A stretch of DNA of 42,133 bases from Deltaproteobacteria bacterium (GTDB taxonomy: Bacteria; Desulfobacterota; Desulfomonilia; UBA1062), in NCBI GenBank assembly GCA_021372395.1, contig JAJFUP010000281.1, forward strand, positions 1 to 42,133, given 5' to 3'. A program made the position numbers and the translations under genes. The notes beneath the pieces are model-generated. The model worked only from the letters and a program-made list of their open reading frames with translations. It did not search any database and was not told where the DNA came from. This document shows positions 1-8,286 of this stretch, piece after piece (position 1 is the stretch's first letter; each line of letters opens with the position of its first letter).

Positions 1-528
1 GAGAACCCTGACCAGCCGATCATATGGCGGGGCCCCATGAAGCATTCCATCATGAGGCACTTTCTGAAGGACGTGAACTGGGGAGACCTCGATTTCCTCG
101 TGGTGGACCTCCCCCCGGGCACCGGTGACGAGCCGCTCTCCATTGCCCAGATCATCAAGGAGGCCCATGCGGGAAGCGCGCCCTTTGCCATCGTGGTCAC
201 CACACCCCAGGATGTGGCGCTCCTCGATTCCCGCAAGAGCGTGAAATTCTCCAGGGTGCTTGAACTTCAGCTGCTCGGCATCATCGAAAATATGAGCGGA
301 ATGGCCTGCCCGCATTGCGGAAAACCCATCGACCTGTTCAAGAAGGGCGGGGGCGAGCGTGCTGCACAGGAACTCGAGGTTCCCTTCCTCGGTGCCATCC
401 CTATCGATCCAGCCATTGTCCAGGACACAGACAACGGGACCCCGTTCATACTCGGGAACGATGATTCGGCAGCGAAGACTGCATTCAGGAATATCGTCAA
501 AGAGGTTCTGAAGGTGGTCTATCCCTGA
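1..528 (+). CDS. mrp: Mrp/NBP35-family iron-sulfur carrier ATPase (5' end outside window)
   Basis: The reading frame is open from base 1, so the gene begins upstream and only about the last 175 codons are visible. Mrp proteins are cytoplasmic P-loop ATPases of the MinD/NBP35 group that bind and transfer [4Fe-4S] clusters. Seen here are the family stretch IWRGPMK near the left edge, the conserved [11 protein letters not shown] segment (about 106-135), and a CPHC motif with cysteine codons at 307-309 and 316-318, the CXXC pair that binds the bridging cluster in the dimer. The Walker A loop would lie upstream of the window. The internal ATG at 37 should not be taken as the start, because family sequence precedes it. 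The gene ends with TGA; about 200 bases without a gene follow, holding a likely promoter for the next gene. Identification is secure, the start is unknown. Confidence 0.93.
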   Translation, partial: ENPDQPIIWRGPMKHSIMRHFLKDVNWGDLDFLVVDLPPGTGDEPLSIAQIIKEAHAGSAPFAIVVTTPQDVALLDSRKSVKFSRVLELQLLGIIENMSGMACPHCGKPIDLFKKGGGERAAQELEVPFLGAIPIDPAIVQDTDNGTPFILGNDDSAAKTAFRNIVKEVLKVVYP

Positions 529-600
529 AGACGCCGCCGGCTTAAAACAGCCTGAAAGACGAATCTCCCGGTTGAATATGCACCCGTCGACGCTTTTGAC

Positions 601-629
601 TTGACGGGGGCACGGCCTTCTCATAGATT
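601..629 (+). promoter_or_regulatory. Putative sigma-70 promoter for the GH13 gene
   Basis: TTGACG at 601-606 and TAGATT at 624-629 are separated by 17 bases, close to the sigma-70 consensus. Transcription would begin near 636, about 90 bases before the preferred ATG at 728. It is the only clear promoter-like sequence between mrp and the hydrolase gene. Assigned by eye. Confidence 0.45.
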
Positions 630-727
630 CTCTACAACCCTTTGCCGGGTGTTTGGTATGGAATCGAGGATGGTTCAGGAAGGCCGTTGCCGTTTTGCAG
701 ATGATCGCGGTGCGAGGGTCTGAATGT

Positions 728-3700
728 ATGTTTGAATTCCACATTTCACGCAGATCGAGAGATCTCTACCGGTTTGACAGCTCGCTGTTCTCCACCACCG
801 GCAACGTGATCTTCGCCTCCATGCACGCCGCCCGGGAGTTCGCCGAGAAGATGAACAAGGTCCGCGACGTGGCCGCACACCCCGACCGCAGCGTCAGCGC
901 CTCCGACATCAATGCCATGGGCCTCATCGACGAGGTGCTCCACTACATGATCGATCTCTACCGCCGGCAGGTGAACCCCCGCATCATGCAGGATGCCTAT
1001 GAGTTCGCATCCGCAAGGCTCGATGGAATGGACAAGGCCATCAGCCTCTTTCCCGAGATCTTCCCGCCGCTGGATGTGTACCAGGGAAGAATGACGGTGG
1101 CCGAGTACCTGGATTCGGATACCCTCGGGGTCTCCCACAGGCATGTCACCCTCGAAGAGATGCTGCTCCTGTTCATCGCAAACGAAAACCCCGCACTGCG
1201 ACCATACCGGGAGCTCTTCGAAGACAGCGTCCTCCGTAGCGAGACGCCCTATGTCCCCCTCATAGCGAGCGTGGAGGAGTTCCTGCGGGCGCAGAAGCCG
1301 TTCGGGCCCCACGGCCAGTCTCTCTATGATCTCCTGCTTGCGCCGATGCGTGCAGCCCCGCATTCTCTCCAGGGCCAGCTCGAGTACATCCGGAAACACT
1401 GGGGCAGCATGCTCGCTGATCTCTACATCAAGATATTGGGCGGCATCGATCTCATCAGGGAGGAGAAGCGGGCCCGCTTTCTGGGGCCGGGGCCTGCACT
1501 CGTACCTTCCTTCGGCCCGAGGGAGCTCGAGGACCTGGAACGCTTCAGCCCGGACGTCGACTGGATGGCGAGCCTCGTGCTCATGGCCAAGAGCGTCTAT
1601 GTGTGGCTGTTCCAGCTCTCCCGGAAATACGGCCGGGAGATCAGGCGGCTCGACCAGATCCCTGACGAGGAGCTCGAGAACCTCGCACGGTGGGGCTTCT
1701 CCGGGCTCTGGCTCATCGGCATCTGGGAGCGCAGCCCTGGTTCCCGGAAGATCAAGCAGCTGACAGGAAACCCTGAGGCCGCACCGTCCGCATACTCCAT
1801 CTACGACTATGTGATCGCCTCCGATCTCGGCGGGGACGATGCTTTCGAGAACCTGAAGGCCCGGGCGATGCGCCACGGGATACGGATGGCCACCGATATG
1901 GTGCCGAACCACGTGGGGATCTACTCGAAGTGGATCGTGGAGCACCCCGACTGGTTTATCCAGCTCGACCACAGCCCGTTCCCTGCCTACAGCTTCACGG
2001 GCCCGAACCTGTCCGAGGATGACCGCGTGGTGGTCCAGATCGAAGACGGCTACTGGGACCGCAGGGATGCGGCGGTAGTCTTCAGGCGCATCGATACGTA
2101 CACCGGGCAGACCCGATACATCTACCACGGCAACGACGGCACCAGCATGCCCTGGAACGACACCGCCCAGCTCGACCTCCTCAGACACGAGGTTCGCCAG
2201 GCCCTCATAAACACGACCATAGGGATTGCCCGGAAATTCCCCATCATCCGGTTCGACGCGGCAATGACTCTCGCCAAGAGGCATTTCCAGCGGCTCTGGT
2301 ACCCTCCGCCCGGATACGGCGGGGACATACCCTCGCGCGCAGGGCACGGTGTTTCCCAGGAGGAATTCGACCGGCGCTTTCCCGTCGAGTTCTGGAGGGA
2401 GCTCGTGGACGCCGTTGCCGGGCAGGCACCGAACACGTTGCTGCTGGCAGAGGCCTTCTGGCTCATGGAAGGGTACTTTGTCAGGAGTCTCGGCATGCAC
2501 CGGGTCTACAACAGCGCGTTCATGAACATGCTCAAGACCGAGGAAAACAGCAAGTACCGGGATGTCATGAAGAACGTGCTGCGCTTCAACCCGGAGATCC
2601 TGAAGAGGTTCGTGAATTTCATGAACAACCCGGACGAGGAGCCTGCGGTCGCCCAGTTCGGGAAGGACGACAAGTACTTCGGGGTGGCAACGCTCATGGC
2701 CACCCTGCCGGGGCTTCCCATGTTCGGCCACGGCCAGGTGGAGGGATTTTCGGAAAAGTACGGCATGGAGTACCAGCGGTCCTACTGGGACGAGACCGTG
2801 GACGAGAACCTGGTGAGGCGCCACGAGCGCGAGATCTTCCCGCTGCTCAAGAAGCGCCACCTCTTCAGCGGGATGGAGAACTTCGTGCTCTACGATGTGC
2901 GGACCCTCGAGGGTCACGTGAACGAGGATGTGTTCGCCTACTCGAACGTGTACGGGGACGAGCGGTCCCTCGTGGTGTACAACAACAGGTACGCAGAGGC
3001 GTCGGGGTTTATCCAGAGATCCGTGGGCATGAATTTGGAGCGCTCGGGCAAGAAGCACATCCTGCACAAAGTGCTCGCGGAAGGGCTCATGCTCAAGAAC
3101 GAAGACGCTCTCTACTATGTGTTCCGGGAGGAGAAGGCCGGCCTGGAATATCTGAGGAGCAGCCGCAGCCTGTGGAAGGACGGGCTCCTCGTGCATCTCG
3201 GGGCCTTCAAGAGCCACGTGTTCACCTCGTTCACCGAGCTTGTGGACCGTGACGGGATGTGCAGACGCCTCGAGGATAAGCTCATGGGGGGCGGTGTCCC
3301 TGATGTGATGATCGCGCTTCGGGAACTCTTCCACGAGAAGGTTCTGCAGCCCTTCGGTCGGCTCCTCGAGACAGATCTCCTGAGAGAGACCCTCCGGGAA
3401 GGTTTTGCATCGGGCGAGGTGGCGCCCGGGTTCCGGCAGGGGCTCGAGGACTTCCTCTCGCATGCCCGGGAGTTCCTGGGGGCCGTTGCCGGGGAAACGT
3501 CCGTGGCGCAGGAAACCGTGTCCCTGCTGGAAGCCCTGTTCTCCCTGGCCAGGATGAGGAAGGAGCCGGCAAAGAAGCGGCCCGGGGCAATCGCCTCGGT
3601 CCTGTCCCCGATACCCGATACCATCCCCGGAGACCTTGCGGGCTGGAGGGTGCCGCTCATCTTCTCGCTCGTGTGCCGGCTGGGCAACCTTACGGGACCG

Positions 3701-4159
3701 GGCGATCCGGGAAAGCGGACCAGGGCATTGATGGACGAGTGGATGCTGAACAAGGCCATCCTCGATTGCCTTGCCCGGCTGGGGGTCGGTGACGGGAGGG
3801 CCCGCTACGAGCTGCTGCTCATGAAGATCCTCGTCATGCACCAGGGCATTGCCGGCCTGAAGGATGTCCACGAGGTGCGCTCCAAGTTCGGGGAGATGCT
3901 CTCTGACGAGGACGTGAGGGTCTTTGTGGGCTTCAACCTCTACGATGACAGGTGGTGGTTCAACAAGGAATCCATGGAAACGTTCGTTTCCTGGATCAGC
4001 CTTGCCATAGCAGTGGGAGGCATGGCTGCCGCCCCCCGAGGGGTGGCGAAAGAGGTCCTGGATACGGCGCATCGGGTTGCACAGGACCTGCTCAAAAAAG
4101 TCTCTGCCTCCGGATACGAGGTACAGAAGCTGATGGCGCTGCTTCAGGAGAGAAACTAA
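728..4159 (+). CDS. GH13 (alpha-amylase family) protein with large N- and C-terminal extensions
   Basis: Encodes 1143 residues. A GH13 (beta/alpha)8 core occupies roughly residues 310-720, with all four conserved regions: DMVPNH (Asp390, Asn394, His395), IIRFDAAM (Arg508, nucleophile Asp510), LLLAEAFW (acid/base Glu575), and a region IV that reads NNPDEE (Asp636). The usual region IV His-Asp is Pro-Asp here, so the transition-state histidine is missing although the Asp/Glu/Asp triad remains. About 300 mostly helical N-terminal residues and over 350 C-terminal residues match nothing I recognise. No signal peptide is visible, so it is probably cytoplasmic, acting on glycogen, trehalose or a related alpha-glucoside; the substrate cannot be read from sequence. 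The ATG at 728 is chosen because GAGGG at 714-718 precedes it by nine bases; an in-frame start at 653 has no ribosome site. glmM follows after 116 bases. Confidence 0.85.
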   Translation: MFEFHISRRSRDLYRFDSSLFSTTGNVIFASMHAAREFAEKMNKVRDVAAHPDRSVSASDINAMGLIDEVLHYMIDLYRRQVNPRIMQDAYEFASARLDGMDKAISLFPEIFPPLDVYQGRMTVAEYLDSDTLGVSHRHVTLEEMLLLFIANENPALRPYRELFEDSVLRSETPYVPLIASVEEFLRAQKPFGPHGQSLYDLLLAPMRAAPHSLQGQLEYIRKHWGSMLADLYIKILGGIDLIREEKRARFLGPGPALVPSFGPRELEDLERFSPDVDWMASLVLMAKSVYVWLFQLSRKYGREIRRLDQIPDEELENLARWGFSGLWLIGIWERSPGSRKIKQLTGNPEAAPSAYSIYDYVIASDLGGDDAFENLKARAMRHGIRMATDMVPNHVGIYSKWIVEHPDWFIQLDHSPFPAYSFTGPNLSEDDRVVVQIEDGYWDRRDAAVVFRRIDTYTGQTRYIYHGNDGTSMPWNDTAQLDLLRHEVRQALINTTIGIARKFPIIRFDAAMTLAKRHFQRLWYPPPGYGGDIPSRAGHGVSQEEFDRRFPVEFWRELVDAVAGQAPNTLLLAEAFWLMEGYFVRSLGMHRVYNSAFMNMLKTEENSKYRDVMKNVLRFNPEILKRFVNFMNNPDEEPAVAQFGKDDKYFGVATLMATLPGLPMFGHGQVEGFSEKYGMEYQRSYWDETVDENLVRRHEREIFPLLKKRHLFSGMENFVLYDVRTLEGHVNEDVFAYSNVYGDERSLVVYNNRYAEASGFIQRSVGMNLERSGKKHILHKVLAEGLMLKNEDALYYVFREEKAGLEYLRSSRSLWKDGLLVHLGAFKSHVFTSFTELVDRDGMCRRLEDKLMGGGVPDVMIALRELFHEKVLQPFGRLLETDLLRETLREGFASGEVAPGFRQGLEDFLSHAREFLGAVAGETSVAQETVSLLEALFSLARMRKEPAKKRPGAIASVLSPIPDTIPGDLAGWRVPLIFSLVCRLGNLTGPGDPGKRTRALMDEWMLNKAILDCLARLGVGDGRARYELLLMKILVMHQGIAGLKDVHEVRSKFGEMLSDEDVRVFVGFNLYDDRWWFNKESMETFVSWISLAIAVGGMAAAPRGVAKEVLDTAHRVAQDLLKKVSASGYEVQKLMALLQERN

Positions 4160-4275
4160 GCGCCAGGTTTTCTTCTAAAGCCTGTTGTATGGCGTCTGAA
4201 CCATTGGCCGCGATGAGGGACTTGTAGTATCTTGCCAAGAAAAAATCACGCTGGCAGTTAAGGGAGTTGGACAGG

Positions 4276-5625
4276 ATGGGCAGACTATTCGGAACGGACG
4301 GGATCAGGGGGGTTGCGAACGCTCACCCCATGACGGCCGAGATGGCAATGAACGTAGGCAGGGCCATTGCATACCTCTGCCGCAGAGAGGGACACACACC
4401 GCGGGTTCTCATCGGCAAGGACACCCGGCTTTCCGGGTACATGCTCGAGAGTGCCCTGGTTTCCGGCATCTGTTCCATGGGAGCCGACGCGCTTCTCGTC
4501 GGTCCCATGACAACTCCCGGAGTGGCCTTCCTCACCGTGAGCATGAGGGCGGATGCAGGCATCGTGATCTCGGCCTCTCACAACCCCTACCAGGACAACG
4601 GCATAAAGATCTTTTCCCGGGACGGCTTCAAGCTCCCTGATGTGCGGGAAGAGGAGATCGAGAGGGTCATGACCTCACCGGATCTCTCCACGCTGAACTC
4701 CGACCCCGACAACATCGGCAAGGCCTACCGCATCGACGATGCCAGGGGCCGCTACATCGTGTTCATGAAGAGGACGTTTCCCGAAGTGTTCTCCCTCGAA
4801 GGCATGAAGATCGTTCTGGACTGCGCAAACGGGGCCACCTACAAGGTGGCGCCCGAGGTCTTCTTCGAACTCGGAGCCAAGGTCATCCCGCTGTTCCACG
4901 AGCCGGACGGAAAGAACATCAACCTGGGCTGCGGATCGCAGCACCCGGAGGCCCTTGCGCTCGAGGTGGTGAAAAATGGCGCCCAGGCGGGATTCGCCTT
5001 CGACGGAGACGGAGACCGGGTGATCGTGGTCGATGAAAACGGAGACGTGCTCTCGGGCGACCATATCCTTGCCGTGTGCGCATTGGCCATGAAGAACCAG
5101 GGCAGGCTCAGGAACGACCTCGTGGTCACCACCGTCATGGCGAACCTCGGGCTCAAGTTTGCGCTCAGGGAGATGGGGGTGGACATGGCCACCACCAAGG
5201 TGGGGGACCGCTACGTGCTCGAGGAGATGCTGGCCAGAGGCGCCGTCATCGGCGGGGAGCAGTCGGGCCACGTCATCTTCCTCGATCATCACACCTCAGG
5301 CGACGGCATCATCTCCGCGCTCCAGGTGCTCAGCGCCATGAAGTATGAAAACAAGCCACTCTCAGCGCTTTCAAAGATCATGAAGGTGTTCCCCCAGAGG
5401 CTCATCAACATCGACGTGAAATCCAAGCCCGACCTTGAGAGCATCCCCGAGATCGTGAAGATCATCCGAGAGGTGGAAAAGATCCTGGGCGAGAAGGGCA
5501 GGGTGCTCGTGCGGTATTCCGGCACCCAGCAGATGTGCCGTGTCATGGTGGAAGGCCCCACGGAAGCCGAAACCGACAGGTACGCCGGCATGATCGCCCG
5601 GGTGGTCACGGAAAAGCTCGCCTGA
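4276..5625 (+). CDS. glmM: Phosphoglucosamine mutase GlmM
   Basis: A 449-residue protein of normal family length. GlmM interconverts glucosamine-6-phosphate and glucosamine-1-phosphate in the cytoplasm, a step toward UDP-GlcNAc for peptidoglycan and lipopolysaccharide. It shows the N-terminal GRLFGTDGIRG motif, the phosphoserine loop SASHNP (Ser101), the Mg-binding DGDGDR loop (Asp243, Asp245, Asp247), the sugar-binding GGEQSGH segment, and a C-terminal phosphate loop RYSGTQQ in which the common Glu-Pro after SGT is Gln-Gln. The ATG at 4276 is preferred: GGGAG at 4262-4266 lies nine bases upstream, whereas an in-frame TTG at 4267 overlaps the end of that site. The next gene begins 32 bases downstream on the same strand and encodes a GlmU-like beta-helix, so the two are probably cotranscribed. 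Confidence 0.96.
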   Translation: MGRLFGTDGIRGVANAHPMTAEMAMNVGRAIAYLCRREGHTPRVLIGKDTRLSGYMLESALVSGICSMGADALLVGPMTTPGVAFLTVSMRADAGIVISASHNPYQDNGIKIFSRDGFKLPDVREEEIERVMTSPDLSTLNSDPDNIGKAYRIDDARGRYIVFMKRTFPEVFSLEGMKIVLDCANGATYKVAPEVFFELGAKVIPLFHEPDGKNINLGCGSQHPEALALEVVKNGAQAGFAFDGDGDRVIVVDENGDVLSGDHILAVCALAMKNQGRLRNDLVVTTVMANLGLKFALREMGVDMATTKVGDRYVLEEMLARGAVIGGEQSGHVIFLDHHTSGDGIISALQVLSAMKYENKPLSALSKIMKVFPQRLINIDVKSKPDLESIPEIVKIIREVEKILGEKGRVLVRYSGTQQMCRVMVEGPTEAETDRYAGMIARVVTEKLA

Positions 5626-5657
5626 AGAGCTTTTCCAGCCCTGAAAGGAGTCTGTGC

Positions 5658-6899
5658 ATGGAAGAAACGATGAGTTCCCGGGTAAAGGCGCTCAGCGATA
5701 AAGGGGTCACCATCGTGAACCCCCCAAGCGTCCACATCGGCCCCGAGGTCGACCTGGAGAGAATCTCGGGGAAAGATGTCGTGATCCAGCCGGGCACAAG
5801 GATCTTCGGCAGCAGGACGCTCATCATGGAGGGTGCCAGGCTCGGCCAGGAAGGACCCGTCTCTATCGAAGACTGCCAGGTGGGGCCCCGGGTGGAGCTC
5901 AAGGGGGGCTTTTTCCGAAATTCCGTGTTCCTGAAAGGTGCGAACATGGGGGCGGGGGCGCACGTGCGTGATGCCTGCATCCTCGAGGAAGAGGCGAGCT
6001 GCGCCCACACCGTGGGTTTGAAACACACCATCCTGCTGCCCTTCGTGACGCTCGGGAGCCTCGTCAATTTCTGCGACTGCCTCATGGCAGGCGGCACCAG
6101 CAGGAAAGACCACAGCGAGGTGGGAAGCTCATACATCCACTTCAACTACACGCCCAACCAGGACAAGGCCACCCCGTCGCTCATCGGGGATGTGCCGGCA
6201 GGCGTGATGCTCGACAGGAGGCCCATCTTTTTAGGTGGCCAGGGCGGGCTGGTGGGGCCGTCCGTCATCGGGTACGGAACGGTCATCGCCGCAGGGGTCA
6301 TCTTCCAGGACGATGTCCCCGAGGGGGGCAAGCTCATCACGGGCGTGCAGAGAGAGCCGGCAGATAAGGACTTCATACCCGGCCTCTATCCGGACATCAA
6401 GAGAAGGACCAGGAACAACGTCTCCTACATCGCCAACCTCATTGCATTGAAGGCGTGGTACCGGAATGTCAGGTGTCTGTTCGGCATGGATGAAAACCTG
6501 CTGAGCGGCGCCGTGGAGAAGCTGGACATGGCCATGGACGAGAGGATTGCACGCCTCCAGGCCCTGGCCGTGAAGATGCCCCACTCGATACGTGAATACA
6601 AGTCCTTTGCCGGGGCCAAGGCGTCAGAGTTCCTGGTCAAGCAGAAAGAAGAGCTCTTCCGCAACCGAAGCGCTCTTGAAGACGCCTCAAGCTCTCTGAG
6701 ATCCCACCAGGGACAGGACCTCGAGAGAGACGCCTTCCTTGAAGCGCTGGGGAAAAGGCAGGGGATGTCCGGTGTCGATTATGTCGAAGCAATACAGAAC
6801 CTGCCCAGGGAAAGCCGCGCCAAGGGGACACACTGGCTCCAGACCATAGTGGACGACGTCGAGAATGTCTGTCTCAAGGTGATTCCGCTCTTCAGGTAG
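5658..6899 (+). CDS. Left-handed beta-helix protein resembling the GlmU acetyltransferase domain, without a pyrophosphorylase domain
   Basis: Encodes 413 residues. From about residue 20 to 235 the sequence is hexapeptide-repeat-like (isoleucine/valine/leucine-led hexads rich in glycine), typical of a left-handed beta-helix. The segment HFNYTPNQDKATPSLIGD followed by IGYGTVIAAGVIFQDDV parallels the GlmU acetyltransferase stretch that reads CNYDG, a conserved TIIGD, then IAAGT and a final DV. The HLxY catalytic-histidine motif of GlmU is not evident, and no Rossmann pyrophosphorylase domain precedes it. The last 130 or so residues are helical and charged, function unknown. AAAGGAG at 5644-5650 sits seven bases before this ATG. 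Its position after glmM suggests a role in amino-sugar nucleotide metabolism, perhaps acyl transfer or a structural role, but this is inference. The adjacent gene downstream is convergent. Confidence 0.72.
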   Translation: MEETMSSRVKALSDKGVTIVNPPSVHIGPEVDLERISGKDVVIQPGTRIFGSRTLIMEGARLGQEGPVSIEDCQVGPRVELKGGFFRNSVFLKGANMGAGAHVRDACILEEEASCAHTVGLKHTILLPFVTLGSLVNFCDCLMAGGTSRKDHSEVGSSYIHFNYTPNQDKATPSLIGDVPAGVMLDRRPIFLGGQGGLVGPSVIGYGTVIAAGVIFQDDVPEGGKLITGVQREPADKDFIPGLYPDIKRRTRNNVSYIANLIALKAWYRNVRCLFGMDENLLSGAVEKLDMAMDERIARLQALAVKMPHSIREYKSFAGAKASEFLVKQKEELFRNRSALEDASSSLRSHQGQDLERDAFLEALGKRQGMSGVDYVEAIQNLPRESRAKGTHWLQTIVDDVENVCLKVIPLFR

Positions 6900-6924
6900 G
6901 GCTCGACGCCCGATCATTTGGCTG

Positions 6925-6985
6925 AAGCAGGTGTCCTGCAGATCTACACCAGACACTCTGCTTAAGCTAAAAAAACGCTCAGAGG
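6925..6985. terminator. Inverted repeats between convergent genes (possible bidirectional terminator)
   Basis: The gap between the beta-helix gene (+) and serA (-) holds a hairpin with arms AAGCAG/CTGCTT and GTGTC/GACAC (6925-6963, one bulge). Just after it, an A7 run at 6969-6975 and a T6 run at 6985-6990 flank a short core, so each strand carries a U-run. The pairing is imperfect, so the call is tentative. Confidence 0.35.
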
Positions 6986-6989
6986 TTTT

Positions 6990-8150
6990 TTACAGTAACC
7001 TGATCGCTATTACCCCTTCAGTCGATCCGAGTTTCTGTATCAGCTCGTCGTTGATGCCGCCGTCGACCTCAATAATGTTATAGGCAAGATTCCCTTTGCT
7101 TTTGTTGAGCATATCGGCGATGTTGAGCTTGTTATCCGCGAACAGGTGAGTGATTTTTTCAATCATGCCCGGTAAATTCTGGTTCGCGATGGTCAATCTC
7201 TGATTCTCCGATCTGTCAAGAAAACAGTCAGGAAAGTTGACGGAATTCTTGATGTTGCCGTTCTCCAGGAAATCCATGAGCTGCATAGCCGCCATGATAG
7301 CGCAGTTTTCCTCGGACTCTTCGGTCGAAGCCCCCAGATGAGGAATTGCTATGCACTTGTCCATTTTTATAAGCTCTTCATCGGGGAAGTCCGTCACGTA
7401 GCAGCTCACGATCCCATCGGCAACGGCTTTCTGCAGATCAGCGGAATTCACCAATTCCCTTCGGGCAAAGTTCAAGAGCTTTGCGCCGGGCTTCATGACA
7501 GCGAATTTCTCGGCATTTATGAATCCCCGCGTGTCCTTGTTCAGAGGGAGGTGCAGCGTAATGTAATCAGACTCGGCCAACAACCGGTCAAGGCTTGCCG
7601 ACCTCTTTATGTTGCGGGACAACCTCCATGCGGCGTCAATCGATACATATGGATCGTATCCACATACTTCCATGCCGAGCGACTCGGCTGTGTTGGCAAC
7701 CATGATGCCGATTGCGCCCAGCCCGACTACGCCGAGCTTCTTTCCCAATATTTCCGTGCCGCCAAACTTTGATTTGCCCTTTTCGATCAGATCAGGCACC
7801 TTGTCGCCTTCGCCGACCAGCCCTTTCGCCCAGGCGATACCATCCGTCACTTTCCGCGAGGACAGCAGCAGACCCAGGACGACCAGTTCCTTTACCCCGT
7901 TGGCGTTCGCACCCGGAGTGTTGAAGACGACGACGCCTTTTTCCGAACACTTGTCGATGGGGATATTGTTGACCCCGGCCCCAGCCCGGGCAATCGCCTT
8001 GACGCTCGAGGGCAGGCTCATGTCTTTCATTTCCTTGCTTCGTACCAGGATACCGTCGGGCTCAGGAATGTCAGCGCGGTACTCATAATTTTCCGTGAAA
8101 AGACCAAGACCCTTTTCCGAGATGTTATTCAGCAGATCGATCTTATACAT
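6990..8150 (-). CDS. serA: D-3-phosphoglycerate dehydrogenase (short form with C-terminal ACT domain)
   Basis: A 386-residue 2-hydroxyacid dehydrogenase. SerA oxidises 3-phosphoglycerate with NAD as the first step of serine synthesis. Seen are the substrate-side loop RAGAGVNNIP (56-64), the NAD-binding GLGAIG (143-148), catalytic Arg230, an acidic residue near Glu258, catalytic His271 in PHLGAST, and an ACT-like regulatory domain over about the last 75 residues. It lacks the intervening ASB domain of the long SerA type. ATG at 8150 is chosen because GAGGAGG lies five bases upstream; an in-frame ATG eight codons earlier would place that site inside the coding region. The gene looks AT-richer than its neighbours and has its own AT-rich upstream region, so it may have been acquired separately. 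It is last in the minus-strand block after purF. Family assignment is firm; the exact substrate is inferred. Confidence 0.88.
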   Translation of the reverse strand: MYKIDLLNNISEKGLGLFTENYEYRADIPEPDGILVRSKEMKDMSLPSSVKAIARAGAGVNNIPIDKCSEKGVVVFNTPGANANGVKELVVLGLLLSSRKVTDGIAWAKGLVGEGDKVPDLIEKGKSKFGGTEILGKKLGVVGLGAIGIMVANTAESLGMEVCGYDPYVSIDAAWRLSRNIKRSASLDRLLAESDYITLHLPLNKDTRGFINAEKFAVMKPGAKLLNFARRELVNSADLQKAVADGIVSCYVTDFPDEELIKMDKCIAIPHLGASTEESEENCAIMAAMQLMDFLENGNIKNSVNFPDCFLDRSENQRLTIANQNLPGMIEKITHLFADNKLNIADMLNKSKGNLAYNIIEVDGGINDELIQKLGSTEGVIAIRLL

Positions 8151-8172
8151 AAAAACCTCCTCGTTCTTAGTC

Positions 8173-8203
8173 AATATATTGCAGAATATTCGTAATGTGC
8201 CAA
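8173..8203 (-). promoter_or_regulatory. Putative promoter for serA
   Basis: Read on the minus strand, TTGGCA (plus-strand 8198-8203) and TATATT (8173-8178) are 19 bases apart, in an AT-rich stretch unlike the rest of the block. The start of transcription would fall a few bases downstream, near 8166. The long spacer makes this uncertain. Confidence 0.33.
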
Positions 8204-8268
8204 TCTAAAAATCAGGCTCTTCACACGTAAAGCGCACTTTTTAGTGGAAAGGAGGGCAGCCTTCCGAA

Positions 8269-8285
8269 TCCGGGTCGTTCCCGGA
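8269..8285 (-). terminator. Short GC hairpin directly after purF
   Basis: TCCGGG (8269-8274) and CCCGGA (8280-8285) form a perfect six-pair stem with a five-base loop just past the purF stop codon. There is no U-run on the minus strand, so it is a weak terminator or an mRNA 3'-end stabiliser. Confidence 0.3.
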
Positions 8286-8286
8286 C

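Noticed and set aside
746-4072. A 1108-codon open frame on the minus strand opposite the GH13 gene
   Set aside because: It is a shadow of high-GC codon use in the plus-strand gene. Its translation is His/Glu/Pro-rich with no domain, while the plus strand shows all four GH13 motifs.
4267-4275. TTG start three codons before the GlmM ATG
   Set aside because: The ribosome site GGGAG abuts the TTG, but it is nine bases from the ATG at 4276, which also gives the family-typical MGRLFGTDG start.
5500-5560. Possible loss of function in GlmM because SGTEP reads SGTQQ
   Set aside because: The Arg, Ser, Gly and Thr of the phosphate loop and all other catalytic motifs are intact, and this position varies in the family.
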